Origin: Anaerolineaceae bacterium
GTDB lineage: Bacteria > Chloroflexota > Anaerolineae > Aggregatilineales > Phototrophicaceae
Length of the DNA stretch: 64,000 bases
Reading direction: 5' to 3'
NCBI GenBank assembly: GCA_002702065.1
Contig: NZXX01000002.1
Span: 186,001 to 250,000, forward strand
In this document: positions 45,302 to 53,351 of the stretch, in pieces
Position numbering within the stretch: position 1 is the first letter of the stretch
Layout of the letters: each line of letters starts with the position of its first letter
Notes under the pieces: model-generated
Database searches by the model: none
What the model saw: only the letters and a program-made list of their open reading frames with translations
Told to the model about the DNA's origin: nothing
Position numbers and translations under genes: made by a program

Positions 45302-46768
45302 TTACTCACGGCGTTTTTGCGACTTACCCAGAACCACCTTGCCGGTCTGGCCGTTGACCAGCGCCAGCCGGGTGTCATCGTCGACTTCGGTCAGCATGGC
45401 GACCCACACCGGCAGCAGCACCAGCCGGAAGCTCATGCTCTTGACCATGCTGGCGACCGTCACCTTCATCTGCGAGTCCCCCATGTCGCGGCGGTTGTGT
45501 TTGTCGCGCATGTATTTCGAGACGACGCCACGGGCTTCCAGCGAAGCCTGATCAAAGTCGATGCTGTACAGCTCTGCCGGGTACTTCGCCAGCAGCTTCG
45601 ACTGATAGGCGATCATCGCCTCCATGTCGTAGGGGCCGAGTTCAGCCGTCAGTTCAGCCGGTGGTGAGGTGACGCCGCACACCGGCACATGATGCAGGCC
45701 GTCGGTGAAGGTATCGCGCGATTGCACGCCATGCCGTGCCAGGGCGATCATGTCGCGGTCGGAGCCGGTATAGGTCCGTGTGACGGTGACATCCGTCAGG
45801 GCGTCGAACAACCAGAACGGCAGATAGATCGCCTCCAGAGTGCCGCCGGCCACCCGGTTGTCATCGAACAGCGCAGCGAACCGGTGACGCGGTTTTTTCA
45901 ACTCCGCCTGAACAGCCTCCCCGGCCTGCTGCCGCGACAGCTGAAACGGAATCAGGCCGTTGGGCTGCTCCAGCGACTCGATGGCGTCCTGCTGAACCAC
46001 ATGCTGTGACCCGCAGAATGGGCATTGATGCGTCAGCTTGCGGGCCGGGATCGTGCGTTCTGCGCCACATTCATTGCAATGCAGAATCCGCTGCCCTACA
46101 ACCCAGCGTACTGCTTTGGCTTTGCGTTCCAGCAGCGCCATCGACAGCAAATCTGCCCCGACATTGTTTGAGGGCGACCGTACTTCGACATGCCCGCAAT
46201 ATTTACACGTCACCTGACCATTGGCGTCGTTCACCGTCAGGTGGCCGCCACAGACCGGGCAGAGCAAAGTCTCGCTGGCGGTGGCCTCGACCTGCTCGAT
46301 CTGCTCGACGTGCTGGTCATTGTAATGATAGGTGCGCGCCATTTCATCTTCGGTCAGCCGCCCATTGAGCACCAGCAGGCGGCGCAGCGCTTCGGGGTTG
46401 GTGGAGTCAAAAGCGATCACCGTGCCGAGATGATCCCGCTTGGTGGCTTCGTCATCGGCCAGGTCGGCAAGGGCGATATGCGCATCGGCAAAGTCCGGCT
46501 GGAAGTAAAGCGCCCGCTTGAATGACGCCCGCGCTTTGGCCGGGTCGCCATGATGCAGGTATTCGTGGCCGCTGTTGAAGGCCGCCAGGGCATTGCGGTT
46601 GATCTCGCCCCGGTACGATAGCTGCACGCGCTGGCGCGGCCCCTGCTGCTTCACGGTTTCGGCATGCGCGTCCAGCGGTGAATAATCGCAGTCCCGGCAC
46701 ATAATTTTTTCCTGCTCTACGTCATAGCGCATGCGCTTGCCGCAGTGAGGACACGTTAAATCATTCAT
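45302..46768 (-). CDS. Multi-zinc-ribbon TPR protein
   Basis: This 488-residue protein has at least three zinc ribbons: CPHCGKRMRYDVEQEKIMCRDC at the N-terminus, CPVCGGHLTVNDANGQVTCKYC near 170, and CNECGAERTIPARKLTHQCPFC near 235. A TPR-like helical section lies at about 60-130 (AAFNSGHEYLHHGDPAKARASFKRALYFQP). The C-terminal half is beta-rich with YLPFWLFDALTDVTVTRTYTG and a final strand hairpin (VLLPVWVAML, VNGQTGKVVLG), a pattern also seen in zinc-ribbon proteins of unknown role. It is not a known enzyme. Confidence 0.78.
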   Translation of the reverse strand: MNDLTCPHCGKRMRYDVEQEKIMCRDCDYSPLDAHAETVKQQGPRQRVQLSYRGEINRNALAAFNSGHEYLHHGDPAKARASFKRALYFQPDFADAHIALADLADDEATKRDHLGTVIAFDSTNPEALRRLLVLNGRLTEDEMARTYHYNDQHVEQIEQVEATASETLLCPVCGGHLTVNDANGQVTCKYCGHVEVRSPSNNVGADLLSMALLERKAKAVRWVVGQRILHCNECGAERTIPARKLTHQCPFCGSQHVVQQDAIESLEQPNGLIPFQLSRQQAGEAVQAELKKPRHRFAALFDDNRVAGGTLEAIYLPFWLFDALTDVTVTRTYTGSDRDMIALARHGVQSRDTFTDGLHHVPVCGVTSPPAELTAELGPYDMEAMIAYQSKLLAKYPAELYSIDFDQASLEARGVVSKYMRDKHNRRDMGDSQMKVTVASMVKSMSFRLVLLPVWVAMLTEVDDDTRLALVNGQTGKVVLGKSQKRRE

Positions 46769-47005
46769 CGAGGGGTTTGCTCCACAACCAGACCTGATGA
46801 ATCCAGTATAACGGACGAACCCGCCCCGGTTCGTAAAAACGCGCTGGCTTTGCAGTTTTTACCGCCTGAATAACTCAGGTTGAAGTGGTAGACGCGCCGC
46901 TTGATTGACACCAGAAACAAATGTTCTATAATTTGAATTTATGCACACTGAACACCAAAACTCATTCTGTGAAATTATTGGCTTGAATACTATTGGAGCT
47001 GCGCC

Positions 47006-47626
47006 ATGCGTAAACTCATTGTCAGCAACCTTGCAACCATCGACGGTTATTACGAGGGGAAAGATCGCAACCTCAACGCGCTGTTTGAATACTTCCACCC
47101 GGATTATGCCGGGGATGAGCAGTTCGATCATTACAATACGGAACGGATGCGGGCGGCGGATACGCTGGTGCTGAGTGGTCGCACCTCGTTTTTAGGAAAC
47201 AAGGATTACTGGTCCAGTGTGCCGGATGACCCCAACGCCACCGTCATCCGCCGGGAATTTGCCGACCTGATTCGGGCCATCGACAAAATCGTGATTTCCG
47301 ACACGCTGACCGAGGCAGAATTAGCCCCCTGGCAAAACACCCGCATTATCAAACGGGCGGATTCTTACGCGGAGATTGCCGCGCTCAAACAACAGCCCGG
47401 CAGAGAGATTTTCCTCTACAGCGGACGCCTGCTGTGGAACGACCTGCTGGCGCATGATTTGATCGATGAACTCCACTTCACGTTCTTCCCGTTAGTGGCA
47501 GGTGAAGGCACGCCGCTGTTCGAGGGGCAGCCGGGTGTGTCGCTCAAACTGCTGCATACCCGCACCTGGCAGGGTTCTGGCAATATCCTCGCCTGCTACA
47601 AGGTGGAGCGCCTGAAGTCCTCATAG
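47006..47626 (+). CDS. Dihydrofolate reductase-like (RibD C-terminal) protein
   Basis: This 206-residue reductase fold starts with [18 protein letters not shown], then [17 protein letters not shown], and the C-terminal [36 protein letters not shown]. It belongs to the group of DHFR-like proteins that use NADPH, common in soil bacteria. The substrate is not known. It starts at ATG 47006 preceded by an A/T-rich promoter region. Confidence 0.9.
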   Translation: MRKLIVSNLATIDGYYEGKDRNLNALFEYFHPDYAGDEQFDHYNTERMRAADTLVLSGRTSFLGNKDYWSSVPDDPNATVIRREFADLIRAIDKIVISDTLTEAELAPWQNTRIIKRADSYAEIAALKQQPGREIFLYSGRLLWNDLLAHDLIDELHFTFFPLVAGEGTPLFEGQPGVSLKLLHTRTWQGSGNILACYKVERLKSS

Positions 47627-47741
47627 CGATGGGCGCTCGTTCGCCAGTGGTCAGAAACAGCTTTCATGGTTCAACCGCACTCCAAAACAATACTCCGACG
47701 TGGAGCCGAGACTTTTCATGATGGACCAAACTTCATGTTCT

Positions 47742-47774
47742 CCCCTCGCCATAGCGCAGCGGCATGGAGAGGGG
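47742..47774. repeat. Short palindromic repeat (CCCCTC...GAGGGG)
   Basis: CCCCTC-G-CCAT (47742-47752) pairs with ATGG-A-GAGGGG (47764-47774), followed by GGCCGGAGGGTGAGGTC. This kind of sequence is a familiar dispersed hairpin repeat in Chloroflexota and other large genomes. It lies 60 bp before the end of the sugar kinase gene. Confidence 0.5.
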
Positions 47775-47834
47775 GCCGGAGGGTGAGGTCAACGAGCCTG
47801 AACTGGGGCCGACACAGGGATTGGCCCTACAGGT

Positions 47835-48773
47835 TTACGCGTTCTGTTGCAGAAACGCCTTGACTGCCTCGCGGGTGGGCAGCGCTGGGATCGCGCCGCG
47901 CTGAGTGGTCGTCAACGCGCCGACCGCATTGGCGAAACGCAGCATGTCGTTGAGGTGATCGCGATACCCATCGCCATAATCCAGCAGGCTGACCAGCAAA
48001 CCAGCGACAAAGCCATCGCCTGCGCCTGTGGTATCCACCGGGGTCACCGCAAAGCCGGGCCGGTGATGCTGCCCGTCGCGGGTGTGAATGGTCGCGCCCT
48101 GCGACCCATGCGTCACGACAATCAGCTCCATCTGGTCGCGCCACAGATCCGCCACGTCTGTGCTGCCGGTCATAAACTCGACTTCTTCGTCACTCACTTT
48201 GAGGATATGGGCGTAGTCCAGCCCACTGATCATCCCTGCGCGGGCCGCCTCAGCGTCCGGCCACAGTGCCAGCCGCAAATTCGGATCATAGGAAATGCGC
48301 AGATTCTTGTCCTGTGCCCGCCGCACCGCCGCCAGCGTTGCCGACCGCGAGGGTTCGCCAATCAGTGTGATCGAGCCAAAGTGAAAAATGCTGGCCTGAT
48401 CAATCACATCGAGTGCCACATCATCCGGCGTCATCAGCATGTCAGCGCTGGGGTGGCGGTAAAAAACAAAGCTGCGTTCGCCGCCTTCCGCCAGCGAGAC
48501 AAAGGCCAGAGCTGTCCGTGCTTCCGCCGAAAACTTCAGGCCGCTGACATCCACCTGATCTGCTTTTAACACGTCAGACAGATAATGACCGAAGGGGTCG
48601 TCGCCAACCTGGCTCAGAAACGCGCTCGGATACCCCAACCGGGCGACCGCGACGGCGACATTGGCCGGGGCACCGCCGGGCGCTTTCTGAAAGCCGGATG
48701 CCTCGCCTACCGTGACGCCGCTTTCGAGCGCGACAAAATCAATCAATAACTCGCCAAAACAGACTATACTCAT
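47835..48773 (-). CDS. PfkB-family sugar kinase, probable fructokinase
   Basis: This 312-residue carbohydrate kinase starts with IVCFGELLIDFV, has GGAPANVAVAVARLG (about residues 33-47), and the C-terminal DTTGAGDGFVAGLL with the catalytic Asp and anion hole. FGELLIDF and PGGAPANVAVA are typical of fructokinases, but other ketose kinases look alike. It appears monocistronic. Confidence 0.88.
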   Translation of the reverse strand: MSIVCFGELLIDFVALESGVTVGEASGFQKAPGGAPANVAVAVARLGYPSAFLSQVGDDPFGHYLSDVLKADQVDVSGLKFSAEARTALAFVSLAEGGERSFVFYRHPSADMLMTPDDVALDVIDQASIFHFGSITLIGEPSRSATLAAVRRAQDKNLRISYDPNLRLALWPDAEAARAGMISGLDYAHILKVSDEEVEFMTGSTDVADLWRDQMELIVVTHGSQGATIHTRDGQHHRPGFAVTPVDTTGAGDGFVAGLLVSLLDYGDGYRDHLNDMLRFANAVGALTTTQRGAIPALPTREAVKAFLQQNA

Positions 48774-48903
48774 GGTTTATTCGCTCCTGCATACGCCCCG
48801 CATTGTACCGCTTTTCAACAGCCTGTAGAATGAATATCAGCATATTTTCAGGGCCATCGCATCAAAAGTATGTAAGTGTTTCAATGCAGTATTTCTCGCT
48901 TTC

Positions 48904-48998
48904 AACCCCCTCTAAATCTCCCCCGAATTCAGGGGAGACTTACAGCACCGGGTCTTTTGGCTCCCTCCCTGAATTCGGGGAGGGCTGGGGAGGGGTCA
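48904..48998. repeat. Palindromic repeat element with AACCCC/GGGGTC ends
   Basis: The 95-bp stretch has two palindromic parts, CTCCCCCGAATTCAGGGGAG (48918-48937) and CTCCCTCCCTGAATTCGGGG (48961-48980), with CCCCCTCT at the left and GGGAGGGGTC at the right. Such elements are dispersed and non-coding in related genomes; the two arms could also fold on each other. It lies between the sugar kinase and the glycosyltransferase. Confidence 0.55.
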
Positions 48999-49127
48999 TA
49001 AAGGCGTCTTTTCCCCGAAAGCATTTTTGATGCGATTACCCTGCGTATATTCTGCCACCCTTTCCGGCCTGTGCCAGACAGGGTATAGTCGTTTGATGAG
49101 CTAGCAGCGAAAGTTTGGGGATTGGCG

Positions 49128-50126
49128 ATGGCGGTCGACAGCACACCGGAATTATCCGTGATTATCCCGGTTTATAACGAGCAGGAGAGCCTGCCGATTC
49201 TGTATGAAAAGCTGGTTGGCGTGCTGGATGAAATCGGCAAGTCATGGGAAATCGTATTTGTTGATGATGGCAGCACAGACGGCTCTGCCGAGACGCTGGC
49301 GCAGCTTCAGCAGCAGGACAACCGCATCACCATCGTGACCCAGCGGCGCAATTTTGGCAAAAGCCTGGGCCTGGGGGCCGGGTTCCAGGTATCTCGCGGC
49401 GAAATCGTGGTGACGATGGATGCCGATTTGCAGGACGAACCCACCGAGATTCCGACCCTGCTGGCCAAACTCAACGAAGGCTATGACGTGGTCACCGGCT
49501 GGAAGAAGACCCGGCAGGACCCGCTGTCGAAGCGTATCCCGTCGCGCATCGCCAACCGCACCACCGCCGTTATGACGGGCCTTAACCTCAACGACATGAA
49601 CAGCGGTTTCAAGGTTTACCGGCGTGACTGCATCGAGCGGATTACGCTCTATGGTGACCTGCACCGCTATATTCCTGTGCTGGCGAATTACGCGGGTTTC
49701 AAGGTGACCGAAGTGCCCGTGGTGCATCACAAACGGCAGTTTGGCAAATCGAAGTATGGTGCCGGGCGTCTGATTCGTGGCGGGCTGGACCTGCTGACGG
49801 TGCTGTTCCTCAACCAGTATGGCCGCCGCCCGCTGCATCTGTTTGGGGCATCCGGCGCCGTGCTCCTGCTGCTTGGTTTTGTCATCAATCTGTCGCTCAC
49901 CATCGAATGGCTGACCGGTGCGCGTAACCTCAGCGATCGCCCACTGCTGACCCTCGGCGTGCTGCTGATGCTGATGGGCATTCAACTGCTGACGATGGGG
50001 TTGGTGGCGGAACTGCTGGTGTCCTACATCCAGCGCAACGAGAACCCCTTAAACACCGTCGCGCGCATTTCGCGGGTCGATGATGAACCCGAAGCACTGA
50101 GCGAGCCAACTCGCAAGTCGTCCTGA
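49128..50126 (+). CDS. Family 2 glycosyltransferase with C-terminal membrane helices (GtrB/DPM1-like)
   Basis: This 332-residue transferase moves a sugar from a nucleotide donor to polyprenyl phosphate. The GT-A part (about 1-230) has SVIIPVYNEQESLP, VDDGSTDGS and TMDADLQDEP (metal DxD), then NDMNSGFKVYRRD and HHKRQFGKSKYG. Two C-terminal TM helices (about 238-262 and 275-300) anchor it. ATG 49128 is chosen because GGGG is 7 nt upstream. It is 6 bp before the next gene. Confidence 0.92.
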   Translation: MAVDSTPELSVIIPVYNEQESLPILYEKLVGVLDEIGKSWEIVFVDDGSTDGSAETLAQLQQQDNRITIVTQRRNFGKSLGLGAGFQVSRGEIVVTMDADLQDEPTEIPTLLAKLNEGYDVVTGWKKTRQDPLSKRIPSRIANRTTAVMTGLNLNDMNSGFKVYRRDCIERITLYGDLHRYIPVLANYAGFKVTEVPVVHHKRQFGKSKYGAGRLIRGGLDLLTVLFLNQYGRRPLHLFGASGAVLLLLGFVINLSLTIEWLTGARNLSDRPLLTLGVLLMLMGIQLLTMGLVAELLVSYIQRNENPLNTVARISRVDDEPEALSEPTRKSS

Positions 50127-50132
50127 GTCCCC

Positions 50133-51116
50133 ATGAGCGACTCACCGTCCACACCCCCACCCGCGCAGGGAGTCCGGCTGAACTGGCAGGATATCCCGGC
50201 ACCGCTGCGCACCACCATCGAGCAGGAGCTGGGCAGCCCGGTCGTGCATGTCGATTCGCAAACCAGCGGATTTTCGCCGGGTGTGGCCGCACGTCTGCAA
50301 ACCGCCAGCGGACGCCGCGTGTTCATCAAGGCGCTTGGCCCGGAACCAAATCCCGGTTCACGAGAATTTCATCGACGCGAAGCCCGCAATATGGCCGCCA
50401 TGCCCGCCAGTGCCCCCGTCCCGCGTATGCTCTGGTGGCTGGATGACGCCGAAACCGGGTGGGTTGTGCTGCTGTTCGAAGACGTGGATGGCTGGCAACC
50501 GGCGCAGCCCTGGCGTACCGATGAACTGAACCGTGTGCTGGCCGCCATGATCGAACTTTCAGCTTCCATGACGCCGGCCCCGCTGCGTCCCCCGGTGGTG
50601 GGCACCGCGCCGGAAGCCTTCATGAACCATCTGTCGGGCTGGTGGCGGCTGAAGACGTTTGGTGATGACGATCAGTTCGCCCAGCTGGACGAATGGACAA
50701 AGCGCCATATTGACGAACTGGCCCAGCTCGAAGAACAGGCCTACACCGCCGCTGCCGGGGATACGCTGCTGCACTTCGACATTCGTGCCGACAACGTCCT
50801 CCTCACCGATGAAAAAGTCTGGTTTGTCGACTGGCCTCATGCGCATGTCGGCGCTGCCTGGGTGGATTGTATTCTGTTTGCCCCCAGCGTATGGATGCAG
50901 GGTGGTCCGCCGCCGGATGATTTTCTGGTGCAGCACCCCGCTTACCGCGCTGCGGACCCGGGCTCTATTACCGCTGTGATCGCGGCGGTGGCCGGTTTCT
51001 TCACCTGGCAGTCGTTACAGCCACCCCCGCCCGGCCTGCCAACCGTGCGTGCTTTTCAGGCTGCGCAGGGGACGGTGACCCGCAAATGGCTCGCTCGGCG
51101 TACTGGCTGGCAGTAG
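50133..51116 (+). CDS. APH/fructosamine-kinase-fold phosphotransferase
   Basis: This 327-residue protein-kinase-like enzyme has the Brenner motif LLHFDIRADNVLLTD (about residues 212-226) and the following DW metal motif in VWFVDWPHAHVGAAW. It is related to aminoglycoside/choline/fructosamine kinases, but its small-molecule substrate is unknown. Being 6 bp downstream of the glycosyltransferase, it is likely co-transcribed with it. Confidence 0.87.
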   Translation: MSDSPSTPPPAQGVRLNWQDIPAPLRTTIEQELGSPVVHVDSQTSGFSPGVAARLQTASGRRVFIKALGPEPNPGSREFHRREARNMAAMPASAPVPRMLWWLDDAETGWVVLLFEDVDGWQPAQPWRTDELNRVLAAMIELSASMTPAPLRPPVVGTAPEAFMNHLSGWWRLKTFGDDDQFAQLDEWTKRHIDELAQLEEQAYTAAAGDTLLHFDIRADNVLLTDEKVWFVDWPHAHVGAAWVDCILFAPSVWMQGGPPPDDFLVQHPAYRAADPGSITAVIAAVAGFFTWQSLQPPPPGLPTVRAFQAAQGTVTRKWLARRTGWQ

Positions 51117-51218
51117 GCTGCCGCGCCCACATCATCAGCAACACCCCTGCAACCTGTTACCACCGGTTCTGACCCCTGAAGATGGGTTATGCTGCTGCCC
51201 AGACCGGCCATGATCTGC

Positions 51219-51248
51219 TTGACAGACGACCGATTTGTATGCTAGATT
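51219..51248 (+). promoter_or_regulatory. Strong promoter of the 19-codon frame / rsgA leader
   Basis: A perfect TTGACA -35 (51219-51224) is 18 bp before TAGATT (51243-51248), a weak but usable -10. The predicted start of transcription is about 51255, which gives a short 5' end before AGGAGG. Confidence 0.6.
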
Positions 51249-51285
51249 GTATTCGTTATTCATGCTTTTATCAGGAGGCACATAT

Positions 51286-51345
51286 ATGTCACAGTTCAAA
51301 GCGGAAGTTGCCAAATTTGTGGCGAGTGTGCCTGCTGCCTGCTAG
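51286..51345 (+). CDS. 19-codon leader peptide or microprotein
   Basis: The frame MSQFKAEVAKFVASVPAAC is preceded by AGGAGG (51273-51278), 7 nt before the ATG, a near-perfect ribosome site that is stronger than those of most nearby genes. It ends with a single Cys and TAG. Reading past TAG in frame gives eight codons to TGA at 51370-51372. Two alternative explanations: a leader peptide of an attenuator that controls rsgA, or a free microprotein on its own short transcript. It has no recognisable family. Conservation in relatives would decide. Confidence 0.6.
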   Translation: MSQFKAEVAKFVASVPAAC

Positions 51346-51378
51346 GTTGCTCTAGTCTCTTTTCGACTCTGACAATTT

Positions 51379-51484
51379 AACAGCCACGGCGCACTTGCGC
51401 GATGCCGGTTTGCGGCGTCGTTTGGTGTGTCGTGGCTGTTTTGATTCTACCCAACAGCCATGATCGTCGTGCATGGCTGTTTTG
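51379..51484 (+). promoter_or_regulatory. Four-segment attenuator-like hairpin region before rsgA
   Basis: Segments 1 (AACAGCCACG, 51379-51388), 2 (CGTGGCTGTT, 51431-51440), 3 (AACAGCCATG, 51453-51462) and 4 (CATGGCTGTT, 51472-51481) are complementary in pairs. Stem 1:2 is 16 bp including G-T pairs (51379-51394 / 51425-51440) with an inner hairpin; 3:4 is 10 bp perfect; 2:3 can pair too (8 bp, TGGCTGTT with AACAGCCA). Both 1:2 and 3:4 are followed by TTTTGATTC or TTTGATTC. The layout allows 1:2 plus 3:4 (termination) or 2:3 (antitermination). Two simple tandem terminators are the other reading. Confidence 0.6.
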
Positions 51485-51519
51485 ATTCAATTTGCAAACC
51501 AACAGGATAAATATCTGCA

Positions 51520-52755
51520 ATGAGCAGTAAAGACAAGCAAGACCAGATTGACCGTTACGTCAAGGGCATGAACAAATCGACCCGGCGCCAGCAGTTGCAA
51601 AAAGCCAACAAAAAAATGCGGCGCAATCAAGCATCCAAAAAAGCCCGCCGCAAAGACTGGATTCCCGGCAACCTTGACGTGGTCGATGACTGGGACGAAC
51701 TGGAAGAATGGGACGACTACGAAGACTCCGAGCGCATCATGCCCCGTGACGAAGGCGAACGCCGCCGTGCTGTCGAGTCGGTGGCTTTCCAGCCCGCTGC
51801 CAAAGCCGAAGCCGACGAAGGCGAAACGGCATTTATCGACGATGAGGACACGCTGACGGGTATGGTTGTCGAAGTCAGCAAAGGCTTGTTCCGGGTACAG
51901 GTTGACGATCAGACGCTGTTGTGCAGCCTGCGTGGCAACCTCAGCGTGACGGAAACCGGCTTCACCAATGCCGCTGCGGTGGGCGATCAGGTGATCGTGC
52001 GCGTGGATGGTGCTGGCGGGGGTGTCATCGAAGCGGTGCTGCCCCGTCGCAGCCTGCTGGCCCGCCCGGATACGTTCTACAGCCATCTTCAGCAGATCAT
52101 CGTCGCCAATGTTGATCAACTGCTGGTGGTTTCGTCGTGGCGCGAACCGCATATCTGGCTCGAACTGGTGGATCGCTACCTGATCGTCGCGGAGCGCAAC
52201 CACATCCCGGCGGTGCTGTGCGTCAACAAGATCGATCTGCTGCAAGACCCGGCAGAACTGGCGGCCACGCTGCGGCCCTATCGTGACCTCGGCTACACCG
52301 TTGTCGTCACCAGTACGGTAACGGGCGCGGGCATCGAGCAGCTTCGGGCACTGCTGGCGGATCAAACGACGGTTCTAGCGGGTTTATCCGGCGTGGGCAA
52401 ATCATCGCTGATCTCGGCGGCGGAACCCGGCCTGAACCTGCGGACCAGCCATATCAGCGACAAGCGGCAGGAAGGCCGTCACACCACGACTCAGGCGACC
52501 TGGCATCCTTTGGCGGCGGGTGGCGCGGTGGTGGATACCCCCGGCATCCGCGAGTTTGGCCTCAGCGGGTTGTATCAGGCGGACCTGATCGGTTTCATGC
52601 CCGATCTGGAACCCCATGCGGCGGGCTGTCGCTTTAACAACTGCCTGCATATGGATGAACCGGACTGCGCGGTGCGTGCCGCCGTCGAAAACGGACAGGT
52701 CGCTGCCAGTCGCTACGACAGTTACAAACAGATTTTATCCACGCTGCCAGCGTGA
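51520..52755 (+). CDS. rsgA: Ribosome small-subunit-dependent GTPase A
   Basis: RsgA is a circularly permuted GTPase that checks and releases late 30S subunits. Order: a Lys/Asp/Glu-rich N-terminus (about 1-110, longer than usual), an OB fold, then G4 NKIDL, G1 GLSGVGKSSLI and G3 DTPGIREFG, and the C-terminal zinc part CRFNNCLHMDEPDC. At 411 residues it is longer than E. coli RsgA (350) because of the charged extension with DDWDELEEWDDYED. Start ATG 51520 has AGGA 12 nt upstream, a weak site. The GNAT and RIO kinase genes follow closely. Confidence 0.96.
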   Translation: MSSKDKQDQIDRYVKGMNKSTRRQQLQKANKKMRRNQASKKARRKDWIPGNLDVVDDWDELEEWDDYEDSERIMPRDEGERRRAVESVAFQPAAKAEADEGETAFIDDEDTLTGMVVEVSKGLFRVQVDDQTLLCSLRGNLSVTETGFTNAAAVGDQVIVRVDGAGGGVIEAVLPRRSLLARPDTFYSHLQQIIVANVDQLLVVSSWREPHIWLELVDRYLIVAERNHIPAVLCVNKIDLLQDPAELAATLRPYRDLGYTVVVTSTVTGAGIEQLRALLADQTTVLAGLSGVGKSSLISAAEPGLNLRTSHISDKRQEGRHTTTQATWHPLAAGGAVVDTPGIREFGLSGLYQADLIGFMPDLEPHAAGCRFNNCLHMDEPDCAVRAAVENGQVAASRYDSYKQILSTLPA

Positions 52756-52772
52756 GAAGGTAAGTATCACTG

Positions 52773-53351
52773 ATGGGTACTGCAATGCCTGTGTTAGAAA
52801 CGGAACGCCTGCGTATCCGCCCCTTCATCATGGACGATGTGTCGTTCATTGGGCCGGTGCGCAGCGTTGATGATGCGGCGGAAAACCGCGCCTATGTGGC
52901 AGGCTGCATCGCCATGAGCGAGCACCTCGCCAGCCTGTATCAGCCGCCCTATGGTGACCGGGCTGTTGTCCGCAAATCGGATGACCGGCTCATCGGAATC
53001 GTCGGCCTGGTGCCGATGCTGTTCCCGTTTGACCAGTATCCGTATCGCAGCAATGGCAAACAGCCACAGACGGTGCAGCCAACGTCAGCCGAGGTCGGCC
53101 TGTACTGGGAGATCGACCCGGCCTGTCGCCAGCAAGGTTATGCCACCGAGGCGGGGCAGGCGCTGATCGACTATGTTTTCAACCATCTCAATCTGGGGCG
53201 CATCGTCGCCAATACCGATTACGACAATCGCGCCTCGCAGGGAGTCATGCGCAAACTGGGTATGACCCTCGAACATAACCCCCTGCCCGAACCGGAATGG
53301 GTTCAGATGCTGGGCATTCTGGAAAACATGCAGAAGGAGACTCAATCTTGA
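52773..53351 (+). CDS. GNAT acetyltransferase (RimJ/RimL-like)
   Basis: This 192-residue N-acetyltransferase starts with VLETERLRIRPFI, the RimJ/RimL/RimI-type opening. Its acetyl-CoA site lies in DPACRQQGYATEAGQALIDYVFNH (about 112-135) and is followed by NLGRIVANTDYDNRASQGVMRKLGM. Acting on a ribosomal protein or on antibiotics is possible; the neighbours favour the ribosome. The gene lies 17 bp after rsgA and overlaps the RIO kinase gene by 4 nt. Confidence 0.9.
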   Translation: MGTAMPVLETERLRIRPFIMDDVSFIGPVRSVDDAAENRAYVAGCIAMSEHLASLYQPPYGDRAVVRKSDDRLIGIVGLVPMLFPFDQYPYRSNGKQPQTVQPTSAEVGLYWEIDPACRQQGYATEAGQALIDYVFNHLNLGRIVANTDYDNRASQGVMRKLGMTLEHNPLPEPEWVQMLGILENMQKETQS

